Source of the DNA: Nocardioides guangzhouensis
GTDB lineage: Bacteria; Actinomycetota; Actinomycetes; Propionibacteriales; Nocardioidaceae
Direction of reading: 5' to 3'
DNA length: 64,000 nucleotides
NCBI RefSeq assembly: GCF_004519545.1
Contig: NZ_SDKM01000023.1
Location: forward strand, 1-64,000
The position numbers and the translations under genes were made by a program. The notes beneath the pieces were generated by a model, which was not told where the DNA came from, ran no database searches, and worked only from the letters and a program-made list of their open reading frames with translations. Of the stretch, positions 54,099 to 62,645 are shown piece after piece (positions within the stretch are counted from its first letter, which is position 1; each line of letters begins with the position of its first letter).

Positions 54099-54869
54099 AC
54101 TCTTCCTACGTTCCTCAGCCTGCCAGAGCGCAGCACCAAGCCCAGGACGGTAGGTCTCACCCATGTGCTCGACAAGGGAATGACGCCGGAGTCGGCTCAG
54201 TCAGCGCTAGCCACCGCAGCGCGTTTCATAGACGTATGGAAGTTCGGCTGGGGCACGGCCTACATCGACACCGCATTGCCCGACAAACTGGCAATGCTGA
54301 AGGACTACGGGATTCACGCCTGCCTGGGTGGGACGCTACTCGAGATCTCCTGGGCTCAAGGCAAGGCACAGGACTGTCTGGACTGGGCAGCCGACGTCGG
54401 ATTCGACACCGTCGAGGTCTCCCGCGGCGTCGCGCCGATGACTCTTGGTGACAAACACGACCTGCTCCGCCGGGCCGCAGCGGCTTTTGTCGTCTTGTCG
54501 GAGGTGGGCAACAAGGACCCCGAAAAGGTTCTCACCCCGGAGCAGTGGACGGCCGAGGTGGCCAGCGACCTCACGGCCGGAGCCAACTGGGTCATCACGG
54601 AAGGTCGAGAAAGTGGGACCGTCGGGATCTATCGCGCTGACGGATCAATCCGTGAGGACGTCGTAGCCGCCGCGGTGCTTGGCGGTGGGATCGAGAGGGT
54701 TCTCTTCGAGGCGCCTCGAAAGGACCAACAGGCTTGGCTTATCCGCGAGTTTGGATGCGACGTCAACCTGGCCAACATCCCAGCAGACGAGGTGCCGGCG
54801 CTCGAGACGCTGCGTCTGGGACTTCGCGCCGACACGTGCGACCTCACGCGGCAGTGGCAGCCCGCGTGA
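54096..54869 (+). CDS. comA: ComA-type phosphosulfolactate synthase
   Basis: 257 residues (an in-frame GTG at 54069 would add 9). The family motif is RSTKPRTVGLTHVLDKGMTP. IDVWKFGWGTAYIDTALPDK, GIHACLGGTLLEISWAQGKA, GFDTVEVSRGVAPMTLGDKH and NWVITEGRESGTVGIYRADG follow the ComA TIM-barrel. ComA adds sulfite to phosphoenolpyruvate to give phosphosulfolactate, the first step to coenzyme M in methanogens. A homologue (XcbB1) opens the bacterial pathway in Xanthobacter. It starts a seven-gene operon with a 4-nt overlap to the next gene. Confidence 0.93.
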   Translation: MTLPTFLSLPERSTKPRTVGLTHVLDKGMTPESAQSALATAARFIDVWKFGWGTAYIDTALPDKLAMLKDYGIHACLGGTLLEISWAQGKAQDCLDWAADVGFDTVEVSRGVAPMTLGDKHDLLRRAAAAFVVLSEVGNKDPEKVLTPEQWTAEVASDLTAGANWVITEGRESGTVGIYRADGSIREDVVAAAVLGGGIERVLFEAPRKDQQAWLIREFGCDVNLANIPADEVPALETLRLGLRADTCDLTRQWQPA

Positions 54870-55768
54870 CCGGGCCGACGGAAAGCACCCGACGCAATGT
54901 CGTGCCGGGCGCTTATCGCGGAGTGGCAGTGGCCTCGGTCGACTGCGAACTCGACGAGGCTTCGCTGAGGGGGTACTTCATCGGCCTCGAGGCATATCGT
55001 CGCACCCGGTTCATCGTCGTCCGGAACGGCATTCGGACGGCCATCGTCGCGGCGCAAAAGGAATCCGAGGACCCGCTGTTCTCACCCATTACGGCGCTAC
55101 AGCTCCTGGTCGCGGCTGCCGACTGCGTCTACCTCGACGAACCCGAGGTCGACACCGCCATACCCACCGCGCTGGCACAGGCTGCGTCGACCCGGGCGCA
55201 GGGAAAGCGCGGTGTCGTCGTTCAGGGCAGATACAGCCATGTCAACTTCATCATCGACCCGGACCCACTTCGAATAACGGTTCGGGAGGTGGTGCCACCC
55301 TACCCAGCGAAACTCGTCGATCAGGCCCGGCGCGTAGTCGACTGCGCGGAGCACCTGCCACCCATCGAGCTGGTTCCTGACGTCGTGGAGCTCGGCCAGT
55401 TGGCGCGCTCCCGGATGACGGCGAGCTATCTCCTTCCGTGCCGTGGTGGTGGGGTATCCATCGAAGGTGCCTCCACCGACTACCTGGACGAACATCCCGA
55501 CCCCCGACCATGGACGCTGATCGGCTGTGAGAGGTCACAGCAGATCCACGAGTGGTTCTACGGGAACCGTGCCGAGCAGGTCGACATCTGCCCGCGGAAG
55601 CGAACCGGCGGCACCGGCGCACTCCTGGCCAAGTGCTGCCTGCTCGAGACACACATCGAGGCCGGCGACGGTCGAGTCGTCGTGCCGTGGGGGGCTTCCC
55701 TGGCCCAGATATCCGAGGCACTGACGACCGTGGCCGAACAGTGGGAGCCGACGTGGGCACCCGCCTGA
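54866..55768 (+). CDS. conserved hypothetical (DUF7714-like)
   Basis: 300 residues. I recall similar proteins filed under DUF7714, of unknown function. Segments: RGYFIGLEAYRRTRFIVVRN, AAQKESEDPLFSPITALQLL, GVVVQGRYSHVNFIIDPDPL, AKLVDQARRVVDCAEHLPPI, SYLLPCRGGGVSIEGASTDY, TLIGCERSQQIHEWFYGNRA, then VDICPRKR and LAKCCLLETHIE. Several Cys (PCRG, GCER, ICPR, KCC) could bind metal or carry a reactive thiol. There is no signal peptide. It is locked between comA and a lyase by overlaps of 4 and 16 nt, so it probably acts in the same pathway. Confidence 0.8.
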   Translation: MTGPTESTRRNVVPGAYRGVAVASVDCELDEASLRGYFIGLEAYRRTRFIVVRNGIRTAIVAAQKESEDPLFSPITALQLLVAAADCVYLDEPEVDTAIPTALAQAASTRAQGKRGVVVQGRYSHVNFIIDPDPLRITVREVVPPYPAKLVDQARRVVDCAEHLPPIELVPDVVELGQLARSRMTASYLLPCRGGGVSIEGASTDYLDEHPDPRPWTLIGCERSQQIHEWFYGNRAEQVDICPRKRTGGTGALLAKCCLLETHIEAGDGRVVVPWGASLAQISEALTTVAEQWEPTWAPA

Positions 55769-57114
55769 GCGACTCCGAGCAATATGCGCACCTGTGGGGG
55801 ACGCCCGAGCTGGCGCTGATATTCGAGGAACGCGCGCGATTGCAGACCTGGCTGGACATCCTCACCGCGCTGGCCGTTGCACAAGCGCGACTGGGTATCA
55901 TCCCGGCCGAGGCGGCGACACAGATCGCGCACCATGCCCGCGCACAGGGGCTCGACCTCGACTTCGTGGGCAGCGAGACCCGCCGGACATCGCACTCGAT
56001 GCTGGGGCTGATCAATGGGCTCCAGAAGGTACTTCCGGATGAGGCTCGTGAGTACGTCTACTACGGTGCCACGGTCCAGGACATCACCGACACCTGGTTT
56101 GCCCTCGTCATGCGCGATGTCGGGGCAGTGATGTGGAGAGACCTCCGCACGATCGAGGACACGCTGCTGGTGATGGCCGTCGAGCATCGTGACACGCTCA
56201 TGCCTGGGCGAACCCACGGTCAACCTGGCTCGCCGATCACCTTCGGCTTCAAGGTGGCTTCGTGGGCCGACGAGGTTCGACGCCATCTTCAACGACTGTC
56301 GGAGGGACGTTCGCGATGGCTCGTCGGCCAGCTCGGTGGAGCCGTGGGTACCCTCGGATTCTTCGCATCGCAAGGTGTAGACCTCCGTGCCGAGTTCTGC
56401 TTGGAGCTGGGATTGGCCGACCCGACGATTTCGTGGCTCAGTTCGCGGGATCGGATCGCCGAGTTCAGCGCCGTGCAGGCCATGGTCTGCGGCACCATGG
56501 CACGGATCGGCAACGAGGTCTACGAATTGCAGCGACCTGAGATCGGTGAACTGCGCGAGCCGACCACGACCGACACGGTCGGCAGCATCACGATGCCACA
56601 CAAGCGCAATCCAGAGGGCAGCGAGCACCTGGACACCTTGGCACGGCTGGTCCGTGCCCATACCCAGGTGCTGACCGAAGGCACGGTTGTCGGGCACGAA
56701 CGCGACGGGCGCGGATGGAAGGCCGAATGGGTCGCGCTCCCCGAGGCCTGTCTGCTGACGGGCGTAGCTCTCCGACTGGCCCTCCGGTTGCTGTCCGGCC
56801 TGGTCGTCAACGTGGAGACGATGCGGACCAACCTGAACAGATACGGCGACCAACTGGCGTCCGAGCAGATCCTCGCTGGGCTGACCCAGAAGCTTGGAAA
56901 GCACGCTGCTCAGAGGCTCATGCACGAGATCCTCGCGCCAGGAACACGCGACGTCCACGGGGTGCTCGACGCATTGGTCACCAAGGGTGTCGCCAGCGAG
57001 AAAGACCGGGAGGCTTGGACGACCTGGGAGGTGGGCGATGCCGGCAGAATGGTCGACGAAGTCGTCGCTCGCGCCCGGCTGGCGCGGTCGTTGGAGCCGG
57101 AGGCATGGACATGA
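55753..57114 (+). CDS. aspartase/fumarase-superfamily lyase 1 (PurB-like)
   Basis: 453 residues, of adenylosuccinate-lyase type. RTSHSMLGLINGLQKVLPDE with YYGATVQDITDTW forms conserved region 1, RTHGQPGSPITFGFKVASWA region 2, and TDTVGSITMPHKRNPEGSEH holds the mobile signature loop with catalytic Ser. An ADSL C-terminal domain ends it. True PurB is normally encoded in the purine locus. Here a role in the sulfonate pathway is more likely, matching XcbC1 or XcbD1 of the Xanthobacter coenzyme M operon. GTG at 55753 is one choice; GTG at 55741 is also in frame. It overlaps the PLP gene by 4 nt. Confidence 0.9.
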   Translation: MGTRLSDSEQYAHLWGTPELALIFEERARLQTWLDILTALAVAQARLGIIPAEAATQIAHHARAQGLDLDFVGSETRRTSHSMLGLINGLQKVLPDEAREYVYYGATVQDITDTWFALVMRDVGAVMWRDLRTIEDTLLVMAVEHRDTLMPGRTHGQPGSPITFGFKVASWADEVRRHLQRLSEGRSRWLVGQLGGAVGTLGFFASQGVDLRAEFCLELGLADPTISWLSSRDRIAEFSAVQAMVCGTMARIGNEVYELQRPEIGELREPTTTDTVGSITMPHKRNPEGSEHLDTLARLVRAHTQVLTEGTVVGHERDGRGWKAEWVALPEACLLTGVALRLALRLLSGLVVNVETMRTNLNRYGDQLASEQILAGLTQKLGKHAAQRLMHEILAPGTRDVHGVLDALVTKGVASEKDREAWTTWEVGDAGRMVDEVVARARLARSLEPEAWT

Positions 57115-58076
57115 CCCCGCCCCGGACCAGACTCGCAATCCTCCCGACTCCACTAGTGCGGGCGTCGCGTCTGGAGCGTGTCCTCGATGCAGCGCCGCTC
57201 TTCGTCAAGCGTGACGACCTCACCGGCTTCGGCATCGCCGGCAACAAGGCGCGTGCCCTGGAGTACCTAATCGGTGCAGCCCTCGCGGAACGGGCAGACA
57301 TTTTCGTCGCCGCCGGCAGCCCTTCGTCGAACTTCTGCGCAGCGGCGGCGATTGCTGCACGTGTCGTCGGGATGGATTGTGACCTGCTGTTCTCCGGGGA
57401 GCCGCCATCGGTTCCGTCGCCGAATGTCGCGCTCGCGAGGGCCGTAGGTGCTCGGTTGTTCTTCAACGTGGTCGAGACACGCGACCTACTCAACGACCGT
57501 GTCCTCGAGCACGCCAATGCGATTCGTGCCGCAGGTCGGCGCCCATACGCGGTTCCCCGCGGCGGGGCGACAGCCGTCGGCGGACTTGGCTACGCCCTTG
57601 CAGCGCGGGAGTTGGCCGAGCAGTGCAACTTGGCCGAGATCACTCCCCGTACCGTGGTGGTGGCCACCGGGTCCGGAGGCACACAGGCCGGGCTGGTCGC
57701 CGGACAGGTCGGGTTTGATCTGCCATGGCGGCTAGTCGGCGCCAGTGTGAGCCGGCCAGCGCAAGGCATGGCGCGCGAGGTCCTCCGTACATCGCGTGCG
57801 TGTGCAGCCGCAATGGGCCTCCACGAACCCTCCGCAGACGACGTCGATGTCCGTGACTGCCGGGGCGCAGGCTTTGGTATTGCCTCAGCTGAGGATCAGG
57901 TCAGTTCACGTATGGCGCTGGAACATGAGGGGCTGTTGCTCGATGACTATTACGGGGCGAAAGCCATGACCTTGTTCAGGGCGATGCTGGCCGCTGACGC
58001 CCCGACCCCTGCTGTTTTCTGGCACACGGGGGGAGTGGCTGCGTCGCTCACGGCTCTGATGGGAGGTGCATCGTGA
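57111..58076 (+). CDS. PLP enzyme of D-cysteine desulfhydrase/cysteate lyase type
   Basis: 321 residues of the fold-type II ACC deaminase/D-cysteine desulfhydrase family. The Schiff-base lysine lies in FVKRDDLTGFGIAGNKARAL. AAGSPSSNFCAAAAIAARVV is the conserved substrate loop (usually SNHxR), YAVPRGGATAVGGLGYALAA binds substrate, and VVVATGSGGTQAGLVAGQVG the PLP phosphate. L-cysteate sulfo-lyase (CuyA) belongs here, and a PLP enzyme (XcbE1) is part of bacterial coenzyme M synthesis. It lies between the two lyases with 4-nt overlaps on both sides. Substrate assignment is inference. Confidence 0.9.
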   Translation: MTPPRTRLAILPTPLVRASRLERVLDAAPLFVKRDDLTGFGIAGNKARALEYLIGAALAERADIFVAAGSPSSNFCAAAAIAARVVGMDCDLLFSGEPPSVPSPNVALARAVGARLFFNVVETRDLLNDRVLEHANAIRAAGRRPYAVPRGGATAVGGLGYALAARELAEQCNLAEITPRTVVVATGSGGTQAGLVAGQVGFDLPWRLVGASVSRPAQGMAREVLRTSRACAAAMGLHEPSADDVDVRDCRGAGFGIASAEDQVSSRMALEHEGLLLDDYYGAKAMTLFRAMLAADAPTPAVFWHTGGVAASLTALMGGAS

Positions 58077-59581
58077 CGCATCCGATGCGACGTAGCGGTC
58101 CACCACAGGCGGGACCCGCGCAAGAGCTGATCGACAGCGGATTCGCATTAGAGAATGCCGACGCCCTCTTTCTCCACGAGGGCCTGAACCTGGCTGACAT
58201 CGCACACGTGCTGGACCTGCTGCGACGTGAGATCGTCCCGGCAGCGGCGGCCCGCGACCTGTTACGGCTTCTGCTCGAGGTTCAGCAGATGGCGGTCGAA
58301 GATTTCCCGTACAACCCTGAGTTCGGTGAGCCTTACAACTCCCGCGAACGGTTCTTCGTTGAGCGACTTGGCAAGGTTGCCGGCTGGCTCCATGCCGGCC
58401 GGCCACGACGGGAGGCGGCCCGGATAGCCTTGCGGATCCACGTCCGAGATCAACTCCTCGAACTCGTCTACGACGTGGTGAAGTTCGCCCGCGACACCAC
58501 CGCGCTCGCCGGCCGACACCTCGACACACTGATGCCGGACCAGACCTACCTGCAGCAGGCACAACCTTCGACGTTCGGCCACTACGTGTTGTCGTTCGTT
58601 TACCCTGCCGTGCGCGACGCCTATCGACTGCTGGACGAGTTCGACGACATCAACCGCAGTCCCGCCGGGGCCGGCTGCGTCAATGGAACCCGACTGCTCG
58701 ACGACCGTACGTTCGTCGCGGCAGAACTGGGTTTTGACGACGTGATTGAGCACACGCGCGATGCGATGTGGCAGATCGACGGGCTCATTCACGTGCTGGC
58801 AAGTGCGGCCAGCTTGTTATCCACGCAGAGCAAGCTGGCCGAAGACCTCGAGATCTGGTCCAGTAGCGAGTTCGACTTCGTTGACCTCGCGGACGCCTTT
58901 ACCCGGTCGAGCATCCTGATGCCGCAGAAGCGCAACCCCTACTCCTTGTCGATCGTCCGTGGGGCATCCGGGGTGCTGATCGGGCGCTTGACCGGGTTCC
59001 TGGCGGTCGCCAAGAGCCCGTCCGCACGTAGCGACAACCTGATCTTCGCGTATGGCGAGGTGCCACGGGCCCTGGACCTCGCGATCCGAGTCACACGTCT
59101 GATGACCGGAGTTGTGGGCACCCTCGAGGTCAACGTCGAGCAGATGGCTGGCGGACTCGATGCCGGATATACCCAAGCCACTGACCTCAGCGAATTCATT
59201 GTCCAGGCCTGCGGCATCGACTACCGCAGCGCGTACGAGGTCGTCGGCAGGACTGTTCGTGAAGCCAGCAAACAGGGGATCCCGGGTCGACGCATCACCG
59301 GAGCCATGCTCGACGAGGCTGCGATTGTCGAGACCGGGCAGCCCTGGGGCCTGGCCGCGTTGGATCTGACTGCGGCGCTCGACCCGCGGGTGATCATCGA
59401 AAGCCGAAAGGGCACCGGTGGTGCCGCACCGAAGGCAGTCGAGTCGATGATCAGGCAATGTGAACACGAGGCTGACGGTCTCGAAGCCGCGGTGGAGCGC
59501 CGTCGGCAGGCCCTTGACCATGCTGAGCGACAGCTGATCGAGCGGGCGAAACTGACCGCCGGACACCTGGAGGAACACTGA
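58073..59581 (+). CDS. aspartase/fumarase-superfamily lyase 2 (ArgH-like)
   Basis: 502 residues, of argininosuccinate-lyase type. GRHLDTLMPDQTYLQQAQPS and TFGHYVLSFV form conserved region 2 (Thr/His replaced by TYLQQAQP as in ArgH). SRSPAGAGCVNG-like NRSPAGAGCVNGTRLLDDRT follows, and SSILMPQKRNPYSLSIVRGA is the signature loop. The C-terminal 60 residues form a charged helix. No other arginine genes are present, so a pathway-specific addition or elimination on a sulfonated acid is likely. Two such lyases beside ComA reproduce the known bacterial coenzyme M gene set. Confidence 0.9.
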   Translation: MTHPMRRSGPPQAGPAQELIDSGFALENADALFLHEGLNLADIAHVLDLLRREIVPAAAARDLLRLLLEVQQMAVEDFPYNPEFGEPYNSRERFFVERLGKVAGWLHAGRPRREAARIALRIHVRDQLLELVYDVVKFARDTTALAGRHLDTLMPDQTYLQQAQPSTFGHYVLSFVYPAVRDAYRLLDEFDDINRSPAGAGCVNGTRLLDDRTFVAAELGFDDVIEHTRDAMWQIDGLIHVLASAASLLSTQSKLAEDLEIWSSSEFDFVDLADAFTRSSILMPQKRNPYSLSIVRGASGVLIGRLTGFLAVAKSPSARSDNLIFAYGEVPRALDLAIRVTRLMTGVVGTLEVNVEQMAGGLDAGYTQATDLSEFIVQACGIDYRSAYEVVGRTVREASKQGIPGRRITGAMLDEAAIVETGQPWGLAALDLTAALDPRVIIESRKGTGGAAPKAVESMIRQCEHEADGLEAAVERRRQALDHAERQLIERAKLTAGHLEEH

Positions 59582-61005
59582 TGGCTGATTCATCGCGCTC
59601 AATTGCCCTGCCGGACGAGGTGGCCGTCGTCAACATAGGCCTTTCGATCTTTGCCGACGCAGTTCGGGATCAGGCTGCCTCGGTGGAACACGTGGATTGG
59701 CGGATACCGGCAGACGGGCAACTGGACCTGGTCGGTGACCTGGAGCAGTTGTTCGGGCCGCGTGCGTCCGATATCGACAGGGCCAATGCCGAAGCGGTAC
59801 GGCGATTGGACCAGAGTGTTCCGTTGCTGGTGGACGTCGCGCCAGCCGAGACCCTCGTCCCGGGTTTGTCGGGTCGGATGTTGCTGCACTGTGGGCCCGC
59901 CATCGAATGGACCGATGTCTGTGATCCGCTGCGTCGGTCGATGCGAGCCGCCACCGTTGCCGAGGGCTGGGCTGAGTCCATCGAGGGGGCCGACCGGATC
60001 CTTGCTGACGGCACGGTGCGGCTGCGGCCGGCCTACCGGCACGACACGGTGATGCCGATGGCAAGTGCGATCGGTCCATCGACGCCAGTGTTTGCGGTTG
60101 ACAACCGGGACGGCGGGACACGAGCTTTCGCTCCGATCAACCAGGGGCCGGGAGAGACCGCTTGGTTCGGGCGTGAGACGCCGGCAGCGATAGACCGGCT
60201 GGAGTTCCTGCGCGATGTCGCGGGGCCGATGCTGCGTGAGGTCCTCCACTCATCGGGACCGATCGACATCTTCGCCCTGGCCGCTCAAGGGGTCCAGATC
60301 GGCGACGACGTGCACATGCGTACGCAGGGCACCAGCAGCTTGCTGGTCCGCAACCTGCTCCCGCAGATCGCGAAACTACCGGACTTCGGACGTCTCGACC
60401 TGGCGCAGTACCTGTCCGGCAATCACCTGTTCTTCCTGAACCTTGCCATGGCAGCAGCGAAGTCTGCGGCGATGTGGGCCGAGCAGGTCGAGGGATCAAG
60501 CATCGTCACGATGATGTGCCGCAACGGAACCTCGTATGGGATTCGGCTGGCAGGCTCGAGCGAGGTGTTCCTCGGTGAAGCACCGCCCGTGGCAGAGGCG
60601 ATGTACTACCCCGACTACGGTCCGGAGACGAGCGCGCGCGACATCGGGGACAGCGCGATCCTGGAGTTGGTGGGATTGGGCGGTGCGGCTGCCGCGGGCT
60701 CGCCGGCGGTCGCCGGCTTCTTGCCCGAGGGGATGGCCGACGCTGTCGCGATGACAGAGCAAATGGGATCCATCTGCGTCGCTGAGAGCACCCGGTTCAA
60801 GCTGCCTACCCGGAACTACCGGGGAACGCCGGTCGGGGTCGACGTACGGCGGGTCGTCGAGATGGACGCGACGCCCAAGGTCACGACTGGCATCCTGCAC
60901 GCGAGTTCAGGCGTCGGCCAGATCGGTGCCGGCGTGGCCACGGCTCCAATCGAGTGTTTCCGCGCCGCTCTGCGTGCCCTGGCAGCCGGCGAATCGCGCG
61001 GGTGA
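59581..61005 (+). CDS. DUF1116 (AllG-type) carbamoyltransferase subunit
   Basis: 474 residues of the DUF1116/YlbE family, known as AllG in oxamate carbamoyltransferase. Conserved stretches: VNIGLSIFADAVRDQAASVE, NAEAVRRLDQSVPLLVDVAP, LHCGPAIEWTDVCDPLRRSM, GVQIGDDVHMRTQGTSSLLV, SGNHLFFLNLAMAAAKSAAM, SIVTMMCRNGTSYGIRLAGS, and GLGGAAAAGSPAVAGFL. TGATG joins it to the ArgH-like gene, tying carbamoyl chemistry directly to the coenzyme-M-like operon. Its likely partner FdrA is encoded at 48219 in the opposite direction. AllH is not found. Confidence 0.92.
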   Translation: MADSSRSIALPDEVAVVNIGLSIFADAVRDQAASVEHVDWRIPADGQLDLVGDLEQLFGPRASDIDRANAEAVRRLDQSVPLLVDVAPAETLVPGLSGRMLLHCGPAIEWTDVCDPLRRSMRAATVAEGWAESIEGADRILADGTVRLRPAYRHDTVMPMASAIGPSTPVFAVDNRDGGTRAFAPINQGPGETAWFGRETPAAIDRLEFLRDVAGPMLREVLHSSGPIDIFALAAQGVQIGDDVHMRTQGTSSLLVRNLLPQIAKLPDFGRLDLAQYLSGNHLFFLNLAMAAAKSAAMWAEQVEGSSIVTMMCRNGTSYGIRLAGSSEVFLGEAPPVAEAMYYPDYGPETSARDIGDSAILELVGLGGAAAAGSPAVAGFLPEGMADAVAMTEQMGSICVAESTRFKLPTRNYRGTPVGVDVRRVVEMDATPKVTTGILHASSGVGQIGAGVATAPIECFRAALRALAAGESRG

Positions 61006-61015
61006 GGCGCACGCA

Positions 61016-61402
61016 ATGGACCGCACCGTGCATACCCGCTGGACCGGAGGGATGCGCGCGGTCTCTGACGTCGGCGGCTTCGAGATCGTCGTCGACGAGC
61101 CTGCGACACACGGCGGCACCGACACCGGTCCGCAGCCGACCGACCTGCTGCTGGCATCCATCGCGTCCTGCATCGCCTTATCGATGGCGTTCGTCGCCAG
61201 GAAGCGTGGCATTGAGCTGCTCGGCCTCGACGTGAGTGTCGTCGGCACTTACGAGGGGCTCAAGTTCGACCGCATCTCAGTGAGCATCGATTCGGGCACC
61301 TCTCGTGATGTGCTCGAAAGTCTCGTGCCGGAGGCCGAACGAGTCTGCTACGTGTCAAACACGCTGCGACACCAGCCGGAAATTGTCGTTGACGTCGGCT
61401 GA
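61016..61402 (+). CDS. OsmC-family protein
   Basis: 128 residues of the OsmC/Ohr fold. The first strand pair is HTRWTGGMRAVSDVGGFEIV. GPQPTDLLLASIASCIALSM carries the first conserved Cys (ASC). The second is in EAERVCYVSNTLRHQPEIVV, near the C-terminus. Family members reduce peroxides or act as thiol carriers using this Cys pair. It is the last gene of the operon, 10 nt after the DUF1116 gene. A thiol-active protein fits a cluster handling low-molecular-weight thiols. Confidence 0.88.
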   Translation: MDRTVHTRWTGGMRAVSDVGGFEIVVDEPATHGGTDTGPQPTDLLLASIASCIALSMAFVARKRGIELLGLDVSVVGTYEGLKFDRISVSIDSGTSRDVLESLVPEAERVCYVSNTLRHQPEIVVDVG

Positions 61403-61615
61403 TCCCGTGGCCGCCTGATCCCACCGCCCCAGCTCTCGGGCGAGTGGGTACCGCAAGTCATGCGCTGCTGTGTGCCCGGGCCACCGCCCGGCCCGAGGAC
61501 TGGACGACGCCGTTCTCAAGCCCTGTGCGTCGGGCACAGCTCGGGAGTGGCCATGGGCTCTTGGGGTCGTTGCAGCGGCGATGGTGGCTGCTCGGTACAC
61601 CGCAAGGAGGGGCCA
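61403..61615. other. intergenic between convergent genes
   Basis: 213 bases between the end of the OsmC gene and the end of the AhpD-like gene. I see no strong terminator hairpin and no coding signal. It marks the right end of the cluster. Confidence 0.4.
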
Positions 61616-62071
61616 TTACGCCCTGTCTGGCAACTGCTGACGGAAACTCACGGTGACGCGGTTCCACACGTTGATCGTGGCCACGGCTAGCACAAGGCGA
61701 ACGATCTGCTTTTCGTGGAAGTGCATGGCGACGTCTTCCCAGACTCGATCGGAGACCCCCTCGTCGGAGATGCGGGTGAGCGCCTCTGTGAGCGCGAGCG
61801 CCGCCTGCTCTCTGCCGCTGAACATGTCTGGTACGTCGCGCCATGCGGGGAGGATGTCCAGCCGACGCTGATCCTCGCCATGGGTACGGGCATCACGGTT
61901 GTGCATGTCCAGGCAATAGGCGCATCCATTGATTTGCGATGCTCGCACCCGGACCAGTTCCAGCAGGCGTGGCTCGATGCCCCCGGTGCGGACGCAGCGC
62001 TCCAATCCCTTTACGGCTTCGAAGCCGGTCGGGTCGACGTCTTCAAACGAAAGCCTCTGCTTGCCGGACAT
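61616..62071 (-). CDS. AhpD-like (carboxymuconolactone decarboxylase family)
   Basis: 151 residues. The helical CMD/AhpD core includes LLELVRVRASQINGCAYCLD with MHNRDARTHGED, giving the CxxC-x3-H redox motif (CAYCLDMH) of alkylhydroperoxidases. FSGREQAALALTEALTRISD, then IVRLVLAVATINVWNRVTVS complete the family pattern. It would reduce peroxides with a dithiol partner. It is preceded by AAGGAGGACC upstream of its ATG and stands alone. Confidence 0.92.
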   Translation of the reverse strand: MSGKQRLSFEDVDPTGFEAVKGLERCVRTGGIEPRLLELVRVRASQINGCAYCLDMHNRDARTHGEDQRRLDILPAWRDVPDMFSGREQAALALTEALTRISDEGVSDRVWEDVAMHFHEKQIVRLVLAVATINVWNRVTVSFRQQLPDRA

Positions 62072-62645
62072 TGCAGGTCCTCCTTGGAGTTTTGCGTCGT
62101 CGCTGCCGGGAAGGTCTGTGACCGCTGCCGAACTATCAAATCGGTCTGCCTGGCGCGGTCGAAGTCGATGCCTCTAGCGTCCCTCGACCCGGGAGGTGAC
62201 TACAGCGTGCGACGCCGGTCGATCGGAGTTCTGGGCGTTGCCGGGGCCCGGCAGTTGTCGGAACGGCAATGGGCGGGATCGCTTCGAGCTGCGTTACACG
62301 GGGTGAGGGCCGGTAGCGCCGGCTCGGGTGAGCCCCATCCTTGCCTGAGCACGGCAGGCATGACGGCTTCATGTCATGCGACAGGAGCCCCCGCACCCGA
62401 CTGCCGGAACGTCAGATCTTTCATGCGTGATCGAGCAGGTAAGCACGGAGACAACGGGTCGGCGTCGCTGATCCCGGAGGTACCTGGCCGCATCGACACG
62501 CTTCCGCCGGACTCGGAGGCGCCGTCGCCGGCGACGAGTCCGTTGAGTTCAAACCCACCAAGCCCCGGCACGGCCCGAATGGTGGCTCGCGCGCCACCCC
62601 CCTCGTGCTCGTGCCCTGACAGGCCGCCAGGTCTTGACGTGACGC
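62072..62645. other. long intergenic, no gene seen
   Basis: 574 bases between the AhpD-like gene's start and the end of the GH15 gene. Frames on both strands are short and Arg/Pro-rich without motifs. The AhpD promoter must lie at the left end but is not obvious. Confidence 0.4.

Noticed and set aside
55558-57153. 531-codon minus-strand open frame
   Set aside because: Antisense of the PurB-like lyase, whose GSITMPHKRNP signature fixes the coding strand.
43042-61402. Ordinary arginine or purine biosynthesis genes (argH, purB)
   Set aside because: The two lyases are locked by overlaps to comA, a PLP enzyme and DUF1116, and no other arginine or purine gene is near. Pathway-specific roles fit better.
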